Below are positions 56,668 through 64,000 of a stretch of 64,000 bases of DNA, piece after piece (position 1 is the stretch's first letter; each line of letters starts with the position of its first letter). Made by a program: the position numbers and the translations under genes. The stretch comes from Trichosphaerium sp. ATCC 40318. Its lineage: Eukaryota > Discosea > Flabellinia > Trichosidae. The notes under the pieces are model-generated. The model saw nothing but the letters and a program-made list of their open reading frames with translations. It did no database searches and had not been told where the DNA came from. The DNA is taken from positions 1 through 64,000 of the forward strand of contig JALMLS010000455.1 of the NCBI GenBank assembly GCA_038496445.1, in the 5' to 3' direction.

Positions 56668-58407
56668 ATGAAGCTCACGCAAATTATTCTTTTTTTCGTG
56701 TTTTTAGCTCCTGTACTTTCGTTTGGAGCGTTATCTCTATTTACAGTTGAAGATGCCCGCAAAGGTACTATTATGATAAGCCAGGGCCTTGCGTACGATG
56801 CTGTCAATGATAAGTACTTGTTCACATGGAAGCTGTTCGGAGAAGTGAACAGGTAAGCAAAAAAAGTTCGCCTGCGTTTTGTGTTACACAGCAGTAACTT
56901 TGTCTTAGCTACCAAGGAAGGTTTTTTGCAAGCAATAGTACTGCTTTATCTCCTATCTTTTCTCTTGATCTAACTGGACTCATTGCTTCTGGAACTATTA
57001 TCACCTCTGGTCTGGTTGGTGATGGCAAGGGATCTTACTTGTATTATTTTATTTTCAGACCTGCAACGAGTGGCGCTGTGGATTTATTACAAGCGATAGT
57101 GCTTGATAGTAATGGAGGCACAGTAAACAATGTATTTGGAATAGCCCAAGGAGATGTAAACTTCCCCACAGCAGCATACAATAGCAAAAGCAACAAGTAC
57201 ATGGTAATCTGGAGTACTATCAATGGCGTCTTATCGTCATTGATAGATGCTTCAACTAGTGCTGTTTCCATACCATTGTCCATAACATCAGCAACAATCA
57301 ATACACCAATTCCTCTTAGTATTGCTTACAATAGCATTGGCAATGTCTTTTTTGCAATGTGGCAAACAGAGTCATATAGCATTCAAGGAACGCTATTTAC
57401 GGATACAAGAAGCGAAACAATGACAGTGCTTGATATTGGCGTAGGTTCTGACCCAATAGCACTTTCTATAAACCCACACTTTAATGTTGCCGCCAATAGA
57501 GATAAAAACGAGTTTTTGATTATATACCGTTTGGGTGTCCGCAAAGTGAAAGGCACTGGCGGATTTGATGGCAACGAAGTTCCAATTCTTAAAACAGGTA
57601 TGACAGAAACTCTGGAAGTTCCTTTTAGTGCTTCGTACTATGAATATGAAGGCGTGTACTTGATTCAATACACCACCTATATTCAACCCGTTGCAAGCAG
57701 AGTTATAGCCAAGTTAAATTCAAGGTATGTTTGAAAAAACAAGTAGGTTGTTGTTGGTTATATTTCTTTAGTTCCCTAGAAACTATAGATACACTGCAAG
57801 TCTATGAAGATGTTTTTGATCAAGGAAATGGGTTTTTTGGTATTGAAGCAAGTGGTGTTATTGGTTTTGTGTGTGCTACAGAAACAGATGCTGATTTCAG
57901 TTGTTCTCTAAGAGGTTGGTACATCTCACGTGTAACGCCTCCGCCAACAAGCGCTCCAACAGTGGTACCCACAAACGCTCCAACATTGGCACCCACAAAC
58001 TCTCCAACAGTATTCCCAACTACAACTGCGCCCACTACCGAAGCACCAATCGCAAGTCCCACGACACCACCTGTAGTAGCCCTAACAGAAGCTCCTACGA
58101 ACACACCAACCAATGTACGTTTTATTTATTTTTATTTGGCTAAGGTATTTACTAGCACACAGCCGAATCACCGATAGTAACAGCAAGTAATACTAGCACA
58201 AGTGGTATATCAACTGGTCTTGTAGTTGGTATAGCTCTTGGTATCATTGTCTGTCTCATCATTGTTGCTACAATTGTTGCAATTGCATTCATTTGCAGAC
58301 CTAAAGGAGATAGTTCAGTAGTTGTTAATGTCAATACTCCTGTGGCAGCAGGAGTAAATAGAACAGAACTAATACCTGTTGGTACACCTTTAGGACAACC
58401 AGCATAA
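56668..58407 (+). CDS. Secreted type I surface protein with PT-rich stalk
   Basis: Not recognised as a named family. The signal peptide MKLTQIILFFVFLAPVLSFG is followed by a beta-rich ectodomain of about 380 residues with repeated phrases of the type AYDAVNDKYLFTWKLF, AYNSKSNKYMVIWSTINGVL and AYNSIGNVFFAMWQTESYSI, probably blades of a propeller. A stalk of PTxAPT units (PTNAPTLAPTNSP and variants, 57950-58110) is likely O-glycosylated. A TM segment GLVVGIALGIIVCLIIVATI and a tail of about 40 residues ending LGQPA follow. Four exons. PTxAPT stalks are common in stramenopiles and some other protists. Adhesion or recognition at the cell surface is inference from architecture. Confidence 0.65.
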
Positions 58408-59042
58408 GTATTCGCAAAAACATCTAGGATAGGGTAACACTTGCCTGCTATAAACTTAATGATTGGCAATTTGCCACTGTATAGAATTTGACATGTTTTG
58501 GTAGATTCCAGTTTGAAACTTTTCAGTCAAAAGAGTCAATAAAAGACGTAAACAATGGCAACAAGTACAGTTATTTTCTCGTTGGTACATATATTTGTTG
58601 CCTTCTTTCCCATCTAGTCATGCCACACATTGCATATTTGAGATTTCTTTTCCTTGAGGTACCACTTAGTATTCTAGAACGCCAACTAAAAACCTCCCTA
58701 ATACAACCAAATAACCACTCGTACAAATTTCAACCTTTTTCAACGGACTCGTACACACCTCAGACAACGTTTACTCTTCTAGTTGTTCTTTACAGATACA
58801 GGAGTGATTCCGGGAATCGTATATTGAGTACATTCTTTCACATTGCAGCATTCGGAGTACGAAAATATGGCGAACTTCTGTGTGTCCATAAATTTTTTAT
58901 CTTCAAGCAGTAATTTTAATCGTCTCGTAGCTTGCACAATGAATTGCAAAATCAATAATATTGGACGAGTTGTTAAAGAGGCGTGGTATGTCGATACAAA
59001 ACGCCTATTGTTACGCTATTTGACTAAAACACGTTGTTTCTA
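58408..59042. other. Intergenic region
   Basis: A 141-codon plus-strand frame exists here (58488-58913), but it lacks recognisable domains, has uneven composition and directly follows the 3' end of the surface-protein gene. I regard it as 3' UTR/intergenic sequence. Confidence 0.4.
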
Positions 59043-59119
59043 GCCGAAAAATTCCCATAATCTCCTCACCATAGCTCAGTTGGTAGAGCGGGAGACTGTA
59101 GATCTCTAGGTCACTGGTT
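59043..59119 (+). pseudogene. Truncated tRNA-Tyr copy with 22 nt of 5' flank
   Basis: 59065-59119 matches the intact tRNA-Tyr on the other strand from the acceptor stem through CACTGGTT of the T arm, then diverges abruptly. The 22 bp before it (GCCGAAAAATTCCCATAATCTC) match the 5' flank of the intact gene. The T-arm 3' half and acceptor 3' strand are missing, so it cannot fold as a mature tRNA. Confidence 0.9.
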
Positions 59120-59418
59120 ACGCGTCGCATTGTGTTTACCATACTTTACCACGTGTTTTGTGAAAGAATTTGTTCTGACATTTTTTTGGTTTAAATACCG
59201 CATACCTAAGTCCACAGAAGGCGTTTTATAACATTTACGTTTATTTACAAGCCAATTCATTGAAATATTTTTTTTGACAAGCATTTATCTCGGCCAAAAT
59301 GGTGCCTAGAGAAAAACTTGAATTGTTTTTTGAGCGACAAAATATGCTTGCACAGCGTGAGTATGCAAAATGAAGTGTAGAGATGCTGTATGGAGCAAAA
59401 AAAGCGCAAAAGGCTACT

Positions 59419-59491
59419 TCTCACCAACCGGATTTGAACCAGTGACCTAGAGATCTACAGTCTCCCGCTCTACCAACTGAGCTATGGTGAG
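59419..59491 (-). tRNA. tRNA-Tyr (GUA), intronless
   Basis: A 73-nt cloverleaf: acceptor stem CTCACCA/TGGTGAG with A73, D arm GCTC-AGTTGGTA-GAGC, anticodon stem GGAGA/TCTCT around CTGTAGA with anticodon GTA, and T arm ACTGG-TTCAAAT-CCGGT. The A box (TAGCTCAGTTGG) and B box (GGTTCAAATCC) for Pol III are intact. There is no intron after the anticodon, whereas many eukaryotic tRNA-Tyr genes have one. It lies 272 bp beyond the stop of DWY-repeat gene B. Confidence 0.93.
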
Positions 59492-59564
59492 GAGATTATG
59501 GGAATTTTTCGGCCATGTTAGTTTGAGTTCAAAACAGCACTATACTATGTGTAACAAAAAATCT
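59436..59564 (-). repeat. Left arm of tRNA-Tyr inverted duplication
   Basis: This 129-bp arm, comprising the tRNA-Tyr 5' portion and its 73-bp 5' flank, is repeated in inverted orientation at 60557-60683 with only one substitution seen in the flank and a 2-nt deletion in the tRNA. Confidence 0.9.
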
Positions 59565-59763
59565 AACAATTGCTACGGCGTACAGGCCATTTCTGGATTA
59601 CTTTTCACATAACTCGTTACTTTAACAAATAGTAAGCTACATATTTTTAAATGTATTTTTTCAGCACCTTTCTGTCTTTGTGGTAACAAAGTGTTTTCGT
59701 CATTGTTAGGTGATTTAACCCAATCGCTTTTGTTGCTGTTAAGGAAAGTGACCCACCTCGTGT

Positions 59764-62210
59764 TTAAGTGGTTGTAGCGTTCATTAAAGGTATATTCTGT
59801 TGTATATGTGGTGTTGCGCCAATAAGGGGCTTGTCTTTGCTATCGCAGTTGTATGCAATTGGAACATGAGGTGCGTAATATTTAATAGTAGCAGCCAAAG
59901 AGCCAATATCGCCTTGTTTCCACCAATACGGAATATGTACTAGAATAATACCCGCTTCTTTACAATGTTGCTGTTTTTCGTAATCACGTGCTTCAAACAA
60001 AGTGGCTGGAACAGAGTACGGCACAATTCCATCATGATAATGGTGTTCGCCTAATTTTTGGAAGTATAAGTGTCGGCATAAGGAGTATAGAAGTTGGCTT
60101 GAAAAAGCGAGAATAACATACCTTGATATTCAAGCGCCAAATTTAGTGTTGATACAAATACGTCTACTGTTATAATCAAGCCAGAGCTACTACGTAAACC
60201 TATAGTATGTTCTTCTTGGACATGGTAATGAGGGAACAATACACTTGCACATTCACATAGATACCTACATAAATGTTACTCTACGATCACACTCGACAAC
60301 TAATAAAATGTTTGTAGATTATTTTTCAAAAAACCCTCGATAAATTTGTCAAAAAAAAGTGAGTCTAGAGATCAACAGTGTAAAGCATAAACGGTAAAAT
60401 TTGAAGTGTGATGAACGTTTTTTCCTCACCACACCATCAATAAATATCTTATCCTATCATCTCCCTTTCATCGACAGGGTGTTTTAGCCCATTTGGTGCT
60501 ACTAAGGACTCAACTTGTTGATGGTATTGGCGAGAAAAATATGTCATCATTATTCCAGATTTTTTGTTACACATAGTATAGTGCTGTTTTGAACTGAAAC
60601 TAACATGGCCGAAAAATTCCCATAATCTCCTCACCATAGCTCAGTTGGTAGAGCGGGAGACTGTAGATCTAGGTCACTGGTTCTGTAGAAAATAAAGAAA
60701 AGAAAAAAAATACTTTTAATCAAATATTTGTTTTGGTGAACAGCGTTGTTACCTTTGTGCTGATCTCTTAGAACTTGATGAAAATCGCTTCCAATCCCAC
60801 ATACGTGTTGGATCTAATGATTTGAGCGCTTTGGGATAATACCTTAGCAACCCTAGTCCACCAAATTTGGCAATCTGATCTGTTGATATGCGATACCATG
60901 TATCAAGGTTTGTTATCTTTAATGACTTTGATACCATTTGTAAAAAATGTCTTTGGTTTTTTTCATCGACCCAGTACCACTTGGGAGTGTTTTTACGAGT
61001 TTTTCTTGTCTTACGAAAGTCGTCTAAGAAATCTTGTTTGACTGTTTCCGGAGGGCTGTGTTCTTTCGCTTCTATTGCACGAGTGTGTTTACGGTTGTAT
61101 TCAAAGTTGTATATGGCATAAAGAGCGCTTGAAAACGAACCACCGTATCTACAACATGAAATTAAACAAAAAGGGAAAAAGAATCAAGAAGTGTGATAAA
61201 ACAGAGGGTTGGGAATAACTTTTTTATGAAGTTATTGAAAAAAACAACACGTACCTGTGTATTATGCTACCGCCTCCATGTTTGATGATTTTTGAATTTG
61301 ATACATTTGACCAATCTTCTTGGCATTTTATGTTTAATTCCTCGCCGATCAACTCCAGTTTTTGGTGTTGGTTTGATGTTTGTTCCCAGAAACTTTTTGC
61401 CATTTTTCTGCAAGAAAACCAAAATGTAAGAAATATGAACACGCGTTTTATGCATTATTTCACGTGCTTGAAGTTTAATGAATCCCAAGGATGATTCGGA
61501 AATACCTTGGTAAGTGCTGCAGGTAAGGAATCATACCTACAAGAAAAAAGATTAGAAAAGCATTATCATTGTAAAAGCACTTGCTTGTTCATGATGCTTG
61601 CTCCTCCAATGTTGATTATATCTGCTAGGCTTACGCTGTACCAACCGTCTAAATCCTTTACTAGTAGTTTCCGAGCTATCTCGTCAAACCGTGCACGTTG
61701 GTTACGCATTTTATTCCAGTAGCCTTGTGGTGTTTTTCTTTGATAAAGCTACAATCAGCGTGGACCAAAAAGTTGTCTGAACGTACTGAAAGCGTTCAGT
61801 ATTCCAGTTGTGATGTGGATAAGCAGTACGTAGAGTTTGCGCCATTGAATTATCGTGTAGGCTTTCGCAAAACGAGCCGTTAGGATTTGTTTTGTAGAAT
61901 GACTTTTGGGTACCCAATAACATTGTTTGCGCCGTTTTTAACCAACACTTTACGCCTTAGGTCGTACCATTGATCCAAATGTGTCACCTTGACACGTTCA
62001 GCAACCTTCTCTAATACACCACTTCGCACAGTGCTAGCTCATATGAGTATTTCGTAAAGCTGTAGGTTTTTGGTTCTCTTTGAATTGGATACTTATTAAA
62101 TGCCTTTATAATGGTCGCAACTATAACGTAATTGTTTTCACGTACCTTTGTAGTTCAGGCGTGAGGTAATTTACATAGTTCTTTGTGGCTCGAGTGGCAA
62201 TGCATGCCAT
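59764..62210 (-). CDS. DWY-repeat protein with C-terminal PD-(D/E)XK-like nuclease domain, paralogue B
   Basis: It starts MACIATRATKNYVNYLTPEL, an N terminus compatible with organelle import. Repeats in order: VTHLDQWYDLRRKVLVKNGA with NNVIGLHDNSMAQTLRTAYP HHNW; LLVKDLDGWYSVSLADIINI with YDSLPAALTKVFPNHPW; LNIKCQEDWSNVSNSKIIKH with GGSFSSALYAIY; LKITNLDTWYRISTDQIAKF with YPKALKSLDPTRMWDWKRF. The nuclease-like end is ITVDVFVSTLNLALEYQG, then EHHYHDGIVPYS, ARDYEKQQHCKEAGIILVHI PYWWKQGD. The D, E, G-E-H-H and K positions align with paralogue A. The apparent frameshift in the first repeat is explained by a 53-nt GTACCC..AAAG intron with a CTAAC branch site. The last intron (about 60268-60752) is enlarged by the truncated tRNA-Tyr inverted copy; the matching intron in A is only about 60 nt. 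Confidence 0.6.
60557..60683 (+). pseudogene. Truncated tRNA-Tyr copy with 73-bp 5' flank, inside last intron of paralogue B
   Basis: 60630-60683 repeats the tRNA-Tyr from the acceptor stem to GGTTC of the T arm; GATCTAGG replaces GATCTCTAGG, so the anticodon stem is broken. 60557-60629 repeats the 5' flank of the intact gene. It stops within one base of the point where the copy at 59119 stops. Confidence 0.9.
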
Positions 62211-62455
62211 TGTACTGAAGGAAGGAGTAGGTTTTTACTGTGGTTTTGCTAACTGTAATGCAACATTTCCGTTTATATAAAGCTAATATCGCTCGTGCGC
62301 GTATCTTCTCGCGTGGGCAGTAGCGTAGATTTATTTTAACGGGCTAAGATATAGTTTGACTGATAGGTTCGTTTTTGGCTCCTAACGTTACTGTCACAAT
62401 TTAGCCACCTTCCACCAAGTCCCACAGTCCTATAAGTTGGTCAGACAATAAATAA

Positions 62456-64000
62456 ATGCGCAACGTGGCTGTTTGCGTGCTATGTTACGCACTAGTGTAC
62501 TTACTGGCACCTGCCATTGGTGTAGAAGATAAAGTTGATGAATTAATACTCACTTCAACAACGGATCCATTCTCAAGCCTTACATACTCAGAACTACGAT
62601 CACGGTGGTCTGAACCACCGCAAATTAATAAAGCTGCAATAGAAAAGGCATGGACACATCAAGTAGACATTGAAGTGGTTATAGTGCGTACTAACCAATC
62701 ATCGAGCCTCTCAAAGGTACTTGTAGTAGCTTTTATTATGACAAGTGTCACTTAAAAATATTTCTTACATTGTCGCTAGCGTGCTCTCTCTAAGCTCCTT
62801 TCGAGCCGCGGGTATAAATTAGCGCATAGTACAGCAGATGCAGTGCGCTGGGGCTTTAAGCCAGTTTACACCGTTACAGAGGTTGGCAAGGACTTTCTAT
62901 TCAGCGTACAAACAAGAGTAAGCGTTTTCTTTGCTCAGAATGACCACAAGTAACCATTTTCTCTCAAGCGTTCTTGGACAACTCAGGTGGATATGGCCAG
63001 GCCTATTTCTACTTCAGACATAAACCAGGAGCTAGCAAAGGAATACCAACGTAACAGATCAGGATACGTAATTTATGTTCTTGACATGCCTGGGTACATG
63101 CTCATTTTGTGATACTGAAGCTGTACTCATATTACAAGTAGATCAGAACCACATACATTTAGTATTACTGGAAGTGATTGCAAAACGGTACACAAGCGTG
63201 ATGAGTAAAAACAAATTAAACAAGAATGTCAAGTTTTTGTTTTTAAAACAACATGGTTTTCGATTTGAAAAGACTTTCTAAGATTGTATGGCTAGGGTAT
63301 GGATATTAACGATCAAGGAGATGAGCGGTTCATATGGTTTGATATTTCCACTAACAAGACAACTTATGGTCCAAGGAATTTTGGCACTGGAAGACAGGTA
63401 ATAATTTATTCTAACTGAGTTGTTTTCTTTTTGGTTGCATTATACCAATTGTGATTACACCATCACGTGATTTATTTTTTTTTCCTTTGTAGGGTCTGGC
63501 TACATTACCAGAAGGATTTGATTCGCGTACAGATGTAGAATTGGCCACTGTAGAGCTAGCCTCGTTTATAGAGCGTTCAACAGAACTAGTACTTTGGCAA
63601 GTTCTAAAAAGAACTCAACAACACCATGAGGATATTCACGTTTTCCATCTTCACTCTGAAAGATCCGTGATATCTCCATTTGATGTTGTCGTACAGAAAT
63701 TATTCAACAAACTAAAAGAAGTCATGCCACACATGAGTACGAACGAGAACTCTTATTTCTTCTTGTAGAAATGTTAACTTATTGAAAACAGAGGTTCCAA
63801 ATCTTAGTTCTTCGGATGTTGTACTTGATGAAGATACTTGGATTTCATCTGCTGTTGCTCATTCTATGCGTGGCGAAGGGGCTGCTTTCATACTTGGTAT
63901 TAAACGAAAAGTTTTACACTAGTACTAATACCTCCTCTAGAGTCTGGCATGCTACACAAACACATAAAAAAGTACCTTGAAAGAAAAGGTATTTCAGACG
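62456..64000 (+). CDS. Secreted/ER protein resembling plant DUF7906 proteins, 3' end beyond window
   Basis: It starts MRNVAVCVLCYALVYLLAPA, a signal peptide, then DKVDELILTSTTDPFSSLTY. After short introns: ALSKLLSSRGYKLAHSTADA, VRWGFKPVYTVTEVGKDFLF. A later exon has MDINDQGDERFIWFDISTNK TTYGPRNFGTG, whose pattern (WFD.S....YGP...GEG-like) recalls the plant At5g58100/At3g28720 family of unknown function (DUF7906). Further exons: DVELATVELASFIERSTELV, PFDVVVQKLFNKLKEVMPHM, LDEDTWISSAVAHSMRGEGA. The coding part continues past base 64000. Family assignment rests on memory of one segment and is tentative; the exon structure is clearer than the name. Confidence 0.45.

Noticed and set aside
58488-58913. 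141-codon plus-strand ORF after the surface-protein gene
   Set aside because: No recognisable motif, uneven composition, and it sits in the expected 3' UTR.
61890-61990. Frameshift in the first repeat of nuclease-like paralogue B, suggesting a pseudogene
   Set aside because: A 53-nt GTACCC..CTAAC..AAAG intron restores the frame and yields a normal repeat (NNVIGLHDNSMAQTLRTAYP), so no frameshift is needed; the same holds near 46930-46980 in paralogue A.
1-64000. CRISPR arrays or prokaryotic operons
   Set aside because: No regularly spaced direct repeats with unique spacers were seen; all confident genes have spliceosomal introns or eukaryotic families.

Overview
This window comes from an intron-rich, gene-dense microbial eukaryote. 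The evidence is: many short spliceosomal introns (about 45-110 nt) that usually open with GTACGT; TTAGGG/CCCTAA telomere-type repeats; a nuclear-encoded mitochondrial ribosomal protein (bL34m); proteasome subunits, SIN3, heterotrimeric G-protein parts and a Pol III tRNA gene. The gene mix (VID27, a DEX1-like FG-GAP protein, a plant-type At4g28440-like OB-fold protein, VPS10/sortilin, a fungal-type acyl-CoA dehydrogenase, PT-rich surface proteins) points to a free-living protist. I cannot assign a lineage from the sequence alone.

Region by region. (1) 1-5.55 kb, minus strand: one large uncharacterised gene cut by the window edge. Nearly all of its introns carry a repeated 18-bp GC-rich palindrome flanked by small stem-loops, and its introns are strongly homopolymeric, unlike the rest of the window. 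(2) 5.55-8.88 kb: an AT-rich, gene-poor stretch with three blocks of telomere-like repeats, a 24-bp tandem repeat and two small doubtful ORFs. (3) 8.88-29.1 kb: tightly packed housekeeping genes: proteasome beta-7/PSMB4 (-), CtIP/Sae2 (+), an OB-fold ssDNA-binding-like protein (-), acyl-CoA dehydrogenase with a C-terminal SKM (-), VID27 (+), G-alpha (+), translin-associated factor X (-), a Gemin7-like protein (+), the circularly permuted GTPase GNL1 (-) and SIN3 (+). (4) 29.1-32.6 kb: sparse, with one hypothetical protein, a small array of stem-loops and an orphan pair of C-terminal exons. (5) 32.6-40.4 kb: RPN3/PSMD3 (-), an amino acid transporter (+), a DEX1-like protein (+). (6) 40.4-48.5 kb: an RGS protein (-), an HNH-type protein (+), a DWY-repeat/PD-(D/E)XK-like protein (-) and mitochondrial bL34 (-). 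(7) 48.5-58.4 kb: VPS10/sortilin, a tandem-repeat disordered protein, a YLPM1/ZAP3-like kinase-fold protein and a PT-rich type I surface protein, all on +. (8) 59-62.2 kb: tRNA-Tyr plus two truncated tRNA-Tyr copies that form an inverted duplication around the 3' end of a second DWY-repeat/nuclease-like gene. (9) 62.4 kb to the end: a secreted or ER protein running off the window.

Functional links visible here: G-alpha and an RGS protein (its usual GTPase-activating partner family) both carry N-terminal acylation signals for the membrane; PSMB4 and RPN3 belong to the core and lid of the same 26S proteasome; several adjacent genes are divergent and share short putative promoters (PSMB4/CtIP, ACAD/VID27, TRAX/Gemin7-like, GNL1/SIN3). 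The most unusual elements are the palindrome-bearing introns of the first gene, the two paralogous repeat-nuclease genes, and the tRNA-Tyr-anchored inverted duplication beside one of them.
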